Shown: positions 1 to 9,775 of the stretch, one piece after another
Layout: every line of letters begins with the position of its first letter
Numbering within the stretch: position 1 is the first letter of the stretch
NCBI RefSeq assembly: GCF_015476115.1
Contig: NZ_CP064295.1
Location: 1,110,001-1,174,000, forward strand
Source: Aegicerativicinus sediminis
Lineage (GTDB): Bacteria > Bacteroidota > Bacteroidia > Flavobacteriales > Flavobacteriaceae
DNA: 64,000 nt
Reading direction: 5' to 3'
Position numbers and translations under genes: made by a program
Notes under the pieces: model-generated
The model's input: the letters and a program-made list of their open reading frames with translations, nothing else
Told to the model about the DNA's origin: nothing
The model's database searches: none

Positions 1-1
1 G

Positions 2-2338
2 TTAACAATCAAAACGACAAATTCTACCATTAATATTCAGTTTTGTTCACCAACAATAGTGCGTTTTAGAACTAGTTGGACAGGTGTTTTTGAAGAGCGA
101 GACACCCTTATGATTTCAAACTACAATTGGACCCCCGTGAAATATAATTTGGAAGAGTCTTCGAATGAAATAAAACTGACTACTTTACAACTAGATGTTA
201 GAATAAATAAAAATCCCTTCACTTTTCAGATATTCGATAAAAATGGTGAGCTACTGTCATCCGAAATAGCCGATTCTAATTATTCTATGGGTGCTTACAA
301 GCAAAATCAAATGGTAGGAACCCAAAAAAGACTGCATGCCGATGAACATTTTTTTGGTTTTGGTGAGCGCATGGATTTTCTGGATAGAAGAGGAAAAAAA
401 CTGAGATTAAATGTGGGGCGTGGCATTGGTAGGCCACACATTATTGGGGCTTATAATGTTTTGGAAGCCAATTATTCTCCAGTGCCTTTCTTCATGAGCA
501 CCAAAGGATATGGGATATTTTTTCACAATGCTTACCCTACCAATTGGGATATGGGTCATACCAATTCAAACACCTATAGTTTTGAGGCTGAAGGAGGAGA
601 GCTTGATTACTTTTTGATCTATGGGCCAACTTTCCCTGAAATCTTAAATGGTTATACATCTATTACTGGGAAAAGCCCTTTACTTCCAAAATTTGCCTTT
701 GGCCTACATGTGGGTACTTATAGCGGCGGAACCTGGGGACATGAAGAATTAACGTCTGGAGATTATGTGGTTAAATTAGCTGAAACTTTTAGGGATTTAC
801 AAATTCCATTAGACGTTCTCCACCTCGATTCTACTTGGCGCATATTTGGAGAAAATGGTGGTAAAGGAGCAACCTCTTTTGAATGGAGAGAAACTTTTAC
901 CAATCCGGAAAAAATGTTTGATGACTTGTACAAGCTTAATTTAAATATGGTGGGGTTACATCTTAGACCTCGTTTTGATAATGGAAAAACCTTACGTCTT
1001 TTGGATAAGGCTAGAGAAAAGGGGTTCGTCTACCCCGAGGAGGACAATCCTGGAGAATTTGTCAATTTTTTTGATCAAAACGCAGTTGATTGGTGGTGGA
1101 ATAATGGTGTTATGAGAGTTGCTGAACAAGGAGCCATGTTTTTGAAAACCGACGAAGGAAGTGCTTTTGGACATAAAGCCAATGAAAGTGAAAAAATCGG
1201 CCCACAGGGAGAAGAAATTAAAAAACTTCATAATCTTTTCCCGTTAGTTTATGCCAAAGCTCCTTATGAAAAGTTTCAAGAATACAATGGAATACGAGGA
1301 ATGAATCAAACTCGGGAAGGCTATGCCGGGATTCAACGATATCCATACATTTTTGCAGGTGATTGGCCTAGTGAATGGCAATATTTTGAACCCGTAATAA
1401 AGGCAGGGTTAAATATTGGTCTTTCAGGTGTTGGATATTGGACACATTGTATGGGTGGTTTCGAACATGTTGCAGATCCTGAGCTTTATATAAGATGGAC
1501 CCAATTTGGATTAATGAGTCCGATTGCACATTTATTCGGAATGGAGCATCCTAATTACAAAGAACCTTGGAATTATGGGGAAGAGGCACAGGCTATTTTT
1601 AAGCAATACGACGAACTAAGGTATAGTCTAATTCCCTATTTATATAGTACGGCTTATGACATGTACAAAACAGGAAAGCCGATCATGCGGGCCTTAGTAA
1701 TGGATTACCAAAATGATCAAAACGTATATGACATAACAAATCAATACATGCTCGGTGCTTACCTAATGGTTTGCCCTGTTACGGAAAAAGGAGCACAAAC
1801 TAGAGTTGTATATCTTCCTGAAGGTAATTGGATAAATTATTGGACAGGCGAATCTCTAGAAGGTAAAAAACATTATAATGTTTTATGCCCACTCGATCAA
1901 ATGCCGATTTTCATTAAAGCTGGAGCAATTATTCCTTCTCAGGAAGTTGTTAACTATGTTGGTGAGAAAACCATTACAACATTAGATCTAGCAATTTACC
2001 CTTCAACAAATTCTAAGTTTACAGTTTATGACGATGATGGCAAAAGCTTAAACTATCAAAACGGAACATTTATCTCTCGGGAAATAACTGTTGAAATGAA
2101 TACCTCCAATTTGAGTATAACCGTTGATGCTCCAAAAGGTAATTTCGAATCTAAAATCAAGAATTACAATCTCCAAATTCATTTAGGGAATAAACCAAAA
2201 TCTATAGAAATTAACAAGGAACTGTTTTTGATAGGTCAAGATGCTAATAATGCAGGGCAAATCTTATACAGAGACAGTATTCTATCCATTCCAATAGAAC
2301 TTAGTAACAATTCTTTACAAATAAGTATCAAAAAATAA
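2..2338 (+). CDS. GH31 family alpha-glycosidase, 5' end outside window
   Basis: Retaining exo-acting alpha-glycosidase of family GH31 (members are alpha-glucosidases, alpha-xylosidases or alpha-galactosidases); the exact sugar cannot be told. The reading frame is open to the first bases, and residues before the GTG at 59 (a stretch ending SPTIVRFRTSW) fit the usual GH31 N-terminal beta-sandwich, so the gene is truncated by the window and neither the GTG at 59 nor the ATG at 110 is its start. The catalytic barrel follows: the nucleophile is the Asp of FLKTDEGSAFGH (about position 1151) and the acid/base is the Asp of AGDWPSEW (about 1362). The C-terminal part is beta-rich, as in the family. 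A signal peptide would lie outside. It precedes SusC1 in the same direction, which suggests it trims alpha-linked side chains of the locus polysaccharide. Confidence 0.9.
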   Translation, partial: LTIKTTNSTINIQFCSPTIVRFRTSWTGVFEERDTLMISNYNWTPVKYNLEESSNEIKLTTLQLDVRINKNPFTFQIFDKNGELLSSEIADSNYSMGAYKQNQMVGTQKRLHADEHFFGFGERMDFLDRRGKKLRLNVGRGIGRPHIIGAYNVLEANYSPVPFFMSTKGYGIFFHNAYPTNWDMGHTNSNTYSFEAEGGELDYFLIYGPTFPEILNGYTSITGKSPLLPKFAFGLHVGTYSGGTWGHEELTSGDYVVKLAETFRDLQIPLDVLHLDSTWRIFGENGGKGATSFEWRETFTNPEKMFDDLYKLNLNMVGLHLRPRFDNGKTLRLLDKAREKGFVYPEEDNPGEFVNFFDQNAVDWWWNNGVMRVAEQGAMFLKTDEGSAFGHKANESEKIGPQGEEIKKLHNLFPLVYAKAPYEKFQEYNGIRGMNQTREGYAGIQRYPYIFAGDWPSEWQYFEPVIKAGLNIGLSGVGYWTHCMGGFEHVADPELYIRWTQFGLMSPIAHLFGMEHPNYKEPWNYGEEAQAIFKQYDELRYSLIPYLYSTAYDMYKTGKPIMRALVMDYQNDQNVYDITNQYMLGAYLMVCPVTEKGAQTRVVYLPEGNWINYWTGESLEGKKHYNVLCPLDQMPIFIKAGAIIPSQEVVNYVGEKTITTLDLAIYPSTNSKFTVYDDDGKSLNYQNGTFISREITVEMNTSNLSITVDAPKGNFESKIKNYNLQIHLGNKPKSIEINKELFLIGQDANNAGQILYRDSILSIPIELSNNSLQISIKK

Positions 2339-2513
2339 TTCTGTTCAATATTTCAAAAAATTTTTTGGCCGGTATTTACAATTGACATGGCCTAAACTGG
2401 ATAGCTAATTTTATTTAGAAATTATTTTTTGGATTTTTTTAATCTTTTAACCGTTTGATTAATAGTATAATACGCCTATTCAGTTGACTGAACGTTTGTG
2501 TAATTATCAACTT

Positions 2514-2564
2514 TCCTGCAGGTAGGTGCAGGACACAATTTGGATGTTGTTAGCCCTATATTCG
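2514..2564 (+). promoter_or_regulatory. SusC1 promoter with CAGGA-type element
   Basis: GTGCAGGA lies at 2526-2533 and a -7-like TATATTCG at 2557-2564, 23 bp later. The same layout stands before four other transcription units of the locus. Here the element is also the right arm of an inverted repeat (TCCTGCA 2514-2520, TGCAGGA 2527-2533). A separate palindrome, TTCAGTTGACTGAA, lies upstream at 2479-2492. The rest of the 2339-2604 gap shows no gene. Confidence 0.6.
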
Positions 2565-2604
2565 TTAAACAAACTCATTCATTCACTAACTTAATAATCT
2601 CACA

Positions 2605-5600
2605 ATGAAGCATTTTTATGATGGCAGGAAATCAAAATTAGCAGTTTTTCTCTGCTGTTTGATTTTTACAATTGGGGTATTTGCTCAAAATAGGGAAGTT
2701 ACAGGAACCGTAACTTCTGAAAGCGGGGAGCTTCTTCCCGGAGTGAATATTCTTCAGAAAGGAACGACCAACGGCGCCGTAACAGATTTTGATGGGAAAT
2801 TTTCTGTTTCTCTAAACACAAATACTACTGAAATTCTTGTTTTTTCCTATATAGGTTTTAAAACAACTGAGGTAAATGTGGCGGGGCAAAGCAATATAAA
2901 CGTGATATTGCCTGAGGATACAGAAGCCTTAGACGAAGTTGTTGTCATTGGTTATGGTACACAGAAGAAAACGAGCGTAACAGGTGCAGTATCTTCTTTT
3001 GAAGCGGAGGGATTAGACGAGCGTCCAATTGCTAGATTAGATCAAGCACTAGTAGGACAACTTGCTGGTGTTAGGGTAAAACAAACATCTGGTATCCCTG
3101 GTGCTGGATTTACGGTACAAATACGTGGTTCTGGTTCTATTAATGCCAGTAACGAACCTTTATACGTTATCGATGGGTTTCCTTTAGATACAGACGGTGA
3201 GCCTTCTAACTTAAACCCAAATGATATTGAGTCAATCCAAGTTTTAAAGGATGCATCTTCTACTGCAATTTATGGATCCAGAGGATCTAATGGTGTTGTG
3301 CTTATAACCACCAAGCAAGGAAAACTTGGAAAACCTCAAATTACTTTTAATACGTATGCCGGTTGGAGTGAAACTGTGAAAAAATTAGATGTGTTGTCTG
3401 CCGAAGAGTGGATTGATCGTGCAGTAGAGCATCAGAATTATGCTTACGTTAGAAATTTTGGAGCACAGGGTGCCACGTCTTCAGACAATAATGATAGAAG
3501 AAGAGAAATCTTAGGTGTAGCACCTGGTTCATATAATGTTGGTTACATGTACGATGAACGTTGGTTTGAGCCTGGACATCCTGGTTTAGATTATGTTGAT
3601 TGGCAAGATTTATTCTTTAGAAAAGGGTTTGTTCAAAGCTATCAACTTTCTGCCAGAGGTGGAACAGATATTACTAAATACTATGTTTCTGGAGACTATT
3701 TAGACCAAGAAGGTATTGCAATTGGTGTAAACAACGAACGTTTTAGCGTTCGAGCGAATCTTGAAGTTACACCTTCAGATAAATTCAAATTCGGCTTAAA
3801 TGTCTCTCCTTCTTATGGTGTTGTTGATGATCCGGGAGTAGAAGGAAAGGATGCGATTACCCATATTATAGTTGGACAAACGCCTGTGGTTGAATCCTCC
3901 GTTGGTGCGGAATTTACGAACACAGGAGACTTTCCTGGCTATGCTTGGGCAACAAGTAGGGTAAGCCCAATAGCAGAGGCAAAAAATGTAAAAAGAACAA
4001 CAAAACGTTTTAGAAATTTGGCAACTCTTTTTGTCGAGTATGAACCATTTAAAGATTTGCGTTATAGAGGTAGTATCAACTCTGATTTACAAATAACACA
4101 ATCAGATCGTTTTACGCCATCTTGGGTAACTAGAAATAGGACGGCTTCAGGATCTAAATCAGGAGATACCAGAACCTCGTTCGTAACCGAGCACACCCTA
4201 AATTACATGACTTCCATTGGCAATCATAATTTTAATGCCTTAGCTGGATATTCGTTTAACATATTCAAATTCGACAACTATAGTATTAGTGCAACTGGTT
4301 TTCCATCGGATGATGTCACCACCATTAATGTTGCTGCTACAACAAGCGGCTCGGGTAGCGAGAGTAAGAACACAATGATTTCATATTTTGGAAGATTGCA
4401 ATACAACTTTGCAGAGAAATATTTCTTACAGGGAACCTTAAGACGGGATGGTTCCTCCCGATTTGGAAACAATACTAAATGGGGTACCTTCCCTTCTGTT
4501 TCTGCCGGTTGGAGAATTAGTCAAGAAGATTTCCTTAAAGATAATGACGTTATCAATGAATTAAAATTAAGAGGTAGCTGGGGTATTTCAGGTAACAACA
4601 ATATTGGAAATTACGAGCATATTGCAAATTTAAGCAACACTAATTATAGCTTTAACGGAACCATTGCAAGTGGTCAATCTCCTAGCAACTTTGCCAACCC
4701 AGACCTTAGTTGGGAAAAATCTGAAAGTATCAACATTGGTGTCGACGCAGGACTATTTCAAAATAGAATATTTGCTTCGCTTGAATACTATACCAAAAGA
4801 AACACAGATCTTTTATTAAGTATACCTGTACCAACCTCTAGTGGGTTTGGCAGTGCCTTAACGAATATTGGAGAGGTGCTAAATCAGGGTTGGGAAGTAG
4901 AACTTACAACAAGAAACTTTGCTAATGGCGATTTCAAATGGACGACCAACCTAAATTTCAGCCATAATACCAATGAAGTGAAAAAACTAGGTCCAAATAA
5001 TACCCCTATTCTAGGAGGTTCATGGGATATCACCCATAACATTTTGGAAGTTGGCAGACCAATGTATACACTTTATTTAGTTCAACAAGACGGATTGCTG
5101 ACCACAGCGGATATTGATAATGGAGTGGCTCTATATGGTAACCAACAGCCTGGTGATCCCAAATATGTAGATCAAAACGGGGATGGTATTATAAACGCGG
5201 ATGACAGAACTTATTCTGGCCAACCAGATCCTAGCTATGTGTGGGGTGTTACTAATTCGTTTAACTACAAAGGGTTCGATCTTTCTGTTCAGGTCCAAGG
5301 CCAATGGGGCGGAAATATTTATTCAACTTTCGGGCGAGCAATGTATAGAACCGGTATGGGTTTAACAGAAAACACATTGGGCAAAGCACGTGACAGATAT
5401 GTTTGGCAAGAGGGAGCGATTGTTACTGAGGCAGATGTTGCGGGTAAGGAAAGAAAATCTCCTTCTGTTTTCGGACGTATTAAGAATACCGATTGGTTAT
5501 ATCCAAATGATTATTGGAGAATTAGAAACATTACTCTTGGTTATGACGTGGGCTCGCAAATCAAATCAGATTTTATTGATGGGGCTCGAGTTTATGTAAC

Positions 5601-5733
5601 CATGGAAAACTGGTTCGGAGGCGATAAATACGACGGTGGTTTTAACCCGGAAGCGGTTAACAACAGTGGTGATGATTACGGAGCCTTCCCACTGTCTAAA
5701 TCGGTAATATTTGGTATTAGCCTTAACCTTTAA
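2605..5733 (+). CDS. susC: SusC-like TonB-dependent outer-membrane transporter (SusC1)
   Basis: Imports oligosaccharides across the outer membrane using TonB energy. Signal peptide at about residues 1-28 (ends GVFAQ), then a carboxypeptidase-D-like regulatory domain (about 30-110). The SusC signature and plug start at DEVVVIGYGTQKK, and a 22-strand barrel runs to the C-terminus, which ends in the aromatic-alternating pattern of outer-membrane barrels. At 1042 aa the length is normal for SusC. The ATG at 2605 gives a clean signal peptide. The SusD partner starts within 20 bp of its stop, so the two form one unit driven by the CAGGA-type promoter at 2514-2564. Substrate specificity cannot be read from sequence; the neighbourhood suggests rhamnose-containing oligosaccharides. 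Confidence 0.96.
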   Translation: MKHFYDGRKSKLAVFLCCLIFTIGVFAQNREVTGTVTSESGELLPGVNILQKGTTNGAVTDFDGKFSVSLNTNTTEILVFSYIGFKTTEVNVAGQSNINVILPEDTEALDEVVVIGYGTQKKTSVTGAVSSFEAEGLDERPIARLDQALVGQLAGVRVKQTSGIPGAGFTVQIRGSGSINASNEPLYVIDGFPLDTDGEPSNLNPNDIESIQVLKDASSTAIYGSRGSNGVVLITTKQGKLGKPQITFNTYAGWSETVKKLDVLSAEEWIDRAVEHQNYAYVRNFGAQGATSSDNNDRRREILGVAPGSYNVGYMYDERWFEPGHPGLDYVDWQDLFFRKGFVQSYQLSARGGTDITKYYVSGDYLDQEGIAIGVNNERFSVRANLEVTPSDKFKFGLNVSPSYGVVDDPGVEGKDAITHIIVGQTPVVESSVGAEFTNTGDFPGYAWATSRVSPIAEAKNVKRTTKRFRNLATLFVEYEPFKDLRYRGSINSDLQITQSDRFTPSWVTRNRTASGSKSGDTRTSFVTEHTLNYMTSIGNHNFNALAGYSFNIFKFDNYSISATGFPSDDVTTINVAATTSGSGSESKNTMISYFGRLQYNFAEKYFLQGTLRRDGSSRFGNNTKWGTFPSVSAGWRISQEDFLKDNDVINELKLRGSWGISGNNNIGNYEHIANLSNTNYSFNGTIASGQSPSNFANPDLSWEKSESINIGVDAGLFQNRIFASLEYYTKRNTDLLLSIPVPTSSGFGSALTNIGEVLNQGWEVELTTRNFANGDFKWTTNLNFSHNTNEVKKLGPNNTPILGGSWDITHNILEVGRPMYTLYLVQQDGLLTTADIDNGVALYGNQQPGDPKYVDQNGDGIINADDRTYSGQPDPSYVWGVTNSFNYKGFDLSVQVQGQWGGNIYSTFGRAMYRTGMGLTENTLGKARDRYVWQEGAIVTEADVAGKERKSPSVFGRIKNTDWLYPNDYWRIRNITLGYDVGSQIKSDFIDGARVYVTMENWFGGDKYDGGFNPEAVNNSGDDYGAFPLSKSVIFGISLNL

Positions 5734-5751
5734 TTAAAAATGTTATTAAAA

Positions 5752-7248
5752 ATGAAAAATATATTTATTGTGCTAATTTCATTGATAGCCTTAACCTCCT
5801 GCGAGGATGAGCTCTATCAAGCACCCATATCGAACAGAAGTGCTGCTGACTTCTATAGAAATGAAACAGATTTTGAACAAGCAATTGTAGGTGTTTATAA
5901 CGCTTTAGGATATCATTCCATATCCAATTTCTACCTGGCTGATGTACGATCAGACAACTTTTATGTTCCAGGTTTGGCAGGTGTAAGAGAGTGGATACCA
6001 ATCTCTAATCTAAATAGAAACCTTACCACTAATCCATTAATAAGGGATGGATGGGATGATCCTTATGTAGGTATTCTAAGAGCCAATAGTGTTTTAAACT
6101 ATCTGAATTCAAATGTAGTGCCAGAAGAATCTACGAGAAACCGAATGGAAGGTGAAACTAAGTTTTTAAGAGCTTTATTTTATTTCGATCTTGTTCGCTT
6201 CTATGGAGGAGTTCCAATCATTGATAAATTAGTTACACCAGGTGAAGCACTCGATATCCCAAGATCATCAGTCCAAGAAGTTTACAATTTTATTGAAAGT
6301 GACCTAAATGATGCAATTAGTTTATTGCCATCTACAGTGCCAGTTTTTGGCAAACCGTCCTCAGTAGTTGCCAAAGCATTATTGGCTAGAGTATATTTAA
6401 CAATGTCGGGGCCAGCATACGGGATAAACGGTCCTGGCCTAGGAGCTAATAAACAAAATGATGCCTTAGGATTACTAAACGATGTAATAAATAGCGGTCA
6501 ATATGGTTGGGTAAATGACTATGCTTCCATATTTAAATCGTCTTCAGAAAATAACCCAGACATTGTGTTTTCTATTCAAAATATTAATGATGGAGCGGGT
6601 GGTGATAGAGGAATCGGTACAATACTTCCTACATTAATGTACCACGAATCTTGGGCTAGAGTAAATCTACCATTTGCCGGAGGAGTTCCTAGTGATGGTA
6701 TTATTGAACCTTCCAACCAACTTCTAGATTCTTATGATGAAAATGATGTGCGCGACGATTTTTCCATTTTGCGCAGTTGGACAGACGCCAATGGCAATGT
6801 CAGTAATAATGCAATGATTATTAAGTTTTTAGATTTGGAAGATTTGCCGGTAGATCGTTTTAACTGGGGTATTAATTTTCCTATTATCCGGTATACGGAT
6901 ATATTGATGATGAAAGCTGAAATTTTATTACAAAGTGGCGGCAGCCAATCTGAAGTGGATGATATTGTAAATATGGTAAGGGAACGGGCCGGTTTAGATC
7001 CCATATCTAATGTAACTTTAGATATGCTTCTTGAAGAAAGAAGAAAAGAATTCTTTGCGGAAGGTCTGAGATGGCACGATTTGGTTAGAACTGGTAAGGT
7101 AATTGACGTGATGAATGCTTGGATAGCAGTTGATGACGATGCCGGGGTTATGAATCAAATGGAACCAAATTTCATTATTTATCCTGTTCACCAAAACCAA
7201 TTGGAAGTTAATCCTGGACTTTACGAACAAAACCCAGGTTATAACTAA
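5752..7248 (+). CDS. susD: SusD/RagB-like surface glycan-binding lipoprotein (SusD1)
   Basis: Outer-membrane lipoprotein that binds glycan at the cell surface and forms the lid of its SusC partner. The N-terminus MKNIFIVLISLIALTSC is a lipoprotein signal with lipobox LTSC; I prefer this ATG over the one at 5740, which adds only MLLK. The body shows the SusD TPR-like helices and the typical C-terminal block (LLEERRKEFFAEGLRWHDLVRTGK, then a terminal NPGYN). About 498 aa, normal for the family. It follows SusC1 closely, and a strong terminator hairpin follows at 7295-7324. Confidence 0.95.
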   Translation: MKNIFIVLISLIALTSCEDELYQAPISNRSAADFYRNETDFEQAIVGVYNALGYHSISNFYLADVRSDNFYVPGLAGVREWIPISNLNRNLTTNPLIRDGWDDPYVGILRANSVLNYLNSNVVPEESTRNRMEGETKFLRALFYFDLVRFYGGVPIIDKLVTPGEALDIPRSSVQEVYNFIESDLNDAISLLPSTVPVFGKPSSVVAKALLARVYLTMSGPAYGINGPGLGANKQNDALGLLNDVINSGQYGWVNDYASIFKSSSENNPDIVFSIQNINDGAGGDRGIGTILPTLMYHESWARVNLPFAGGVPSDGIIEPSNQLLDSYDENDVRDDFSILRSWTDANGNVSNNAMIIKFLDLEDLPVDRFNWGINFPIIRYTDILMMKAEILLQSGGSQSEVDDIVNMVRERAGLDPISNVTLDMLLEERRKEFFAEGLRWHDLVRTGKVIDVMNAWIAVDDDAGVMNQMEPNFIIYPVHQNQLEVNPGLYEQNPGYN

Positions 7249-7294
7249 TAATATTAACGACTCTAATTATTTGAGTTAGTTAATTAGTGAGAAG

Positions 7295-7324
7295 AAAGGC
7301 TTTGGTAACTATATCAAAGCCTTT
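7295..7324 (+). terminator. Terminator after SusD1
   Basis: Perfect 10-bp stem (AAAGGCTTTG / CAAAGCCTTT) with a 10-nt loop, followed by TTATATATTT. It lies 46 bp after the SusD1 stop and only 20 bp before the sulfatase ATG. The sulfatase is therefore expressed by partial read-through or from a promoter overlapping the hairpin tail (TATATTTA at about 7326). Confidence 0.8.
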
Positions 7325-7344
7325 TATATATTTAGAATCGGGGA

Positions 7345-8706
7345 ATGACTAAAAATTTATTCATAATACTTAGCATTTGCACACTTCAATTGTCTTGTAA
7401 AAATCAAGATAAATCGGAAGAACTCCCGCAATTAAATTTCTTAGTGATAATTGCCGATGATGCCGGATGGAATGATGTTGGCTATAATGGGTCTGAAATA
7501 AACACTCCAAACATCGATAGCATTTCTGAAAAAGGAATTCGTCTTAACCGTTTTTATGTTCTTCCTACTTGTTCCCCTTCTAGGGCAAGTTTATTGACTG
7601 GAATCCCCGCAAGCAGGTTTGGTATTGTAGCCCCAATTAGCGGTAGAAGTGAACTAAGTTTGCCAGATAATGTTTCAACCTTACCAGAAGTTTTGAAAAC
7701 TAATGGCTATCAAACAGCCTTGTTTGGCAAGTGGCATTTGGGTTTAAAACCAGAAAGTGGACCTAAGGCTTATGGATTTGATTATTCATACGGTTTTTTG
7801 CACGGCCAAATAGACCAATACACACATAAATACAAAAATGGAGACCAAAGTTGGAACCGAAATGGTGAATTTATTACCGAAGAGGGCCATACTACAGATT
7901 TAATAGAGCGGGAAACCCTTGATTGGCTAACAGATAAACGGAACAAGGACAAACCGTTTTACATACAATTAGCTTATAGTGCACCGCATTTTCCACTTCA
8001 GGAAGAGGAGTACTGGAAAGAGCCTTATAGAAAAACCATTCAAAATAGTTCAAGAATAGACTTTGCTGCTTCTATGACTCATATGGATCATAGTATAGGG
8101 GCTGTTTTTGGAGCTTTAAAAGATTTGAATCTTCTTGAAAATACGGTCGTCATATTTATCAGCGATAATGGTGCTATGGAAAATTGGTTTCCAAAAGACC
8201 AGTACAACGGAAAATTTGGTCCAAATCCGGTTTTAGGCAGCAATGTTCCACTAAGGGACTGGAAATCGTCGAATTATGAAGGAGCATTAAGAGTACCAGC
8301 CTTTATTTACTGGAAGAACCATTTAAACCCAGGTATCTTTAAACAATACGTTTCTGTTATTGATATTATGCCCACCATCCTTTTTCTAGCTAATAATTCT
8401 AATCAAATTAATGGGATTGAAGGGAAAAATATATGGAATCAATTAACCCAGCCTAATGAGCCCTCAATCAGATCGATTTATTTGAGAGGGCATCTTCAGG
8501 AATGTGTTATTGAAAAACCTTGGAAATTAATTAGAACGAGGCATAAAAATGCTCCAGCTAATTTTGAACTTTACAACATTGAAAACGATCCTGAAGAGCA
8601 AAATAATGTAATTAACAACGAACCAAAGGTATTTCAACATTTGAAAGCCACTCTGGAGTTGGAATTCTCAAAGGATGCCAATGACGTAAATTTAGATATC
8701 AAATAG
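7345..8706 (+). CDS. Family S1 sulfatase (lipoprotein)
   Basis: Formylglycine-dependent sulfatase that removes sulfate esters, probably from a sulfated sugar of the locus polymer. Lipoprotein signal with lipobox LQLSC (Cys18). The activation motif C-x-P-S-R is present as TCSPSRASLLTG, with Cys76 the residue converted to formylglycine. FGKWHLG supplies further active-site Lys/His, and metal ligands are visible in IIADDAGWND and ISDNGA. 453 aa is normal for S1. The subfamily and sulfate position cannot be assigned. No sulfatase-maturating enzyme gene is in this window, so maturation must be encoded elsewhere. A GH43-like enzyme and rhamnose mutarotase follow in the same direction (gaps 29 and 5 bp). 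Confidence 0.93.
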   Translation: MTKNLFIILSICTLQLSCKNQDKSEELPQLNFLVIIADDAGWNDVGYNGSEINTPNIDSISEKGIRLNRFYVLPTCSPSRASLLTGIPASRFGIVAPISGRSELSLPDNVSTLPEVLKTNGYQTALFGKWHLGLKPESGPKAYGFDYSYGFLHGQIDQYTHKYKNGDQSWNRNGEFITEEGHTTDLIERETLDWLTDKRNKDKPFYIQLAYSAPHFPLQEEEYWKEPYRKTIQNSSRIDFAASMTHMDHSIGAVFGALKDLNLLENTVVIFISDNGAMENWFPKDQYNGKFGPNPVLGSNVPLRDWKSSNYEGALRVPAFIYWKNHLNPGIFKQYVSVIDIMPTILFLANNSNQINGIEGKNIWNQLTQPNEPSIRSIYLRGHLQECVIEKPWKLIRTRHKNAPANFELYNIENDPEEQNNVINNEPKVFQHLKATLELEFSKDANDVNLDIK

Positions 8707-8735
8707 ACGTTGCCATCCAAAATTATTGTATTAAA

Positions 8736-9770
8736 ATGAAAAATGATTATCAAAAAATAAACCACTTCAATTTAAGGCTACTAACAGCTTTACTCCTTTT
8801 TGGAATGTTACCTTTCACCAACTGGGGTCAAGAAGATAATTTCGCTGATAAACCCCTATTTCGTGATCCGATTTTTGACGGGGCCGCAGATCCTTCTGTT
8901 ATATGGAATAAAGCAGAGCAGAAATGGTTTATGTTTTATACCAATAGAAGAGCAAATGAAAAAAGGGCAAACGGTGTCTCGTGGGTACATGGCACTAGAA
9001 TAGGAATAGCCGAATCTACCGACGGTGCCCATTGGACCTATAAAGACACTGCCAATATCAACTATAAATTCAAAGATATTACCTATTGGGCTCCAGACGT
9101 ACTTGAGTACAAAGGTGTTTATCATATGTATTTAACCATAGTGCCTGGAATATTTGATGATTGGTACCATCCAAGATTTATAGTTCATCTCACAAGCAAC
9201 AATCTACAGGATTGGGAATTTGAATCTAAATTAACCCTAGCATCGGATCGCTGTATTGATGCAACGGTCTTTCAATTGCCGAACGGAATGTGGCGCATTT
9301 ATTACAATAACGAAAATGATGGCAAATCCATTTATTATGCAGATAGCAAGGATTTATATAATTGGGTTGACAGTGGACAGCAGGTTATAAAAGATAGGGG
9401 TGAAGGGCCAAAGGTTTTTAATTGGAAAAACCAGACATGGATGGTTAATGATGCCTGGGATGGGCTTGGAGTGTATTCTACCGAAGATTATATTCATTGG
9501 ACACGGCAAGAATACAATTTATTGAAGGTTCCCGGTATTGGCAAAGATGATAATGTAAAAGGAGGACATCCCGATATAGTTGTTAATGATGGACGGGCCT
9601 ATGTTTTTTATTTTACCCATCCCGGCAGGACTGAAAAAAATAAGGGTAAAGACAATTATGCTACAAGACGTAGTTCTATACAAGTTGCTGAATTAAAATT
9701 TGAAAATGGTGTTATTAGTTGTAATCGTGACATACCCGTAAACATTCATTTAAAACCACCCAAACAATAA
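8736..9770 (+). CDS. GH43-like five-bladed beta-propeller glycosidase
   Basis: Secreted or periplasmic glycoside hydrolase of the GH43/GH117-like beta-propeller type. Signal peptide at about 1-31 (ends TNWGQ). The three expected acidic residues are in place: Asp52 in AADPSV (general base), Asp175 in RCIDATVF (pKa modulator) and Glu223 in GEGPKVF (acid). 344 aa means a lone catalytic propeller without an added binding module. The family is fairly safe, but the sugar cleaved is not readable; an arabinose-, galactose- or anhydro-sugar-type target is possible. It sits 5 bp before rhamnose mutarotase and 29 bp after the sulfatase. Confidence 0.8.
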   Translation: MKNDYQKINHFNLRLLTALLLFGMLPFTNWGQEDNFADKPLFRDPIFDGAADPSVIWNKAEQKWFMFYTNRRANEKRANGVSWVHGTRIGIAESTDGAHWTYKDTANINYKFKDITYWAPDVLEYKGVYHMYLTIVPGIFDDWYHPRFIVHLTSNNLQDWEFESKLTLASDRCIDATVFQLPNGMWRIYYNNENDGKSIYYADSKDLYNWVDSGQQVIKDRGEGPKVFNWKNQTWMVNDAWDGLGVYSTEDYIHWTRQEYNLLKVPGIGKDDNVKGGHPDIVVNDGRAYVFYFTHPGRTEKNKGKDNYATRRSSIQVAELKFENGVISCNRDIPVNIHLKPPKQ

Positions 9771-9775
9771 TCCGC

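Noticed and set aside
59-112. GTG at 59 or ATG at 110 as the start of the GH31 gene
   Set aside because: The frame is open to base 2 and the upstream residues fit the GH31 N-terminal domain; the gene is simply cut by the window.
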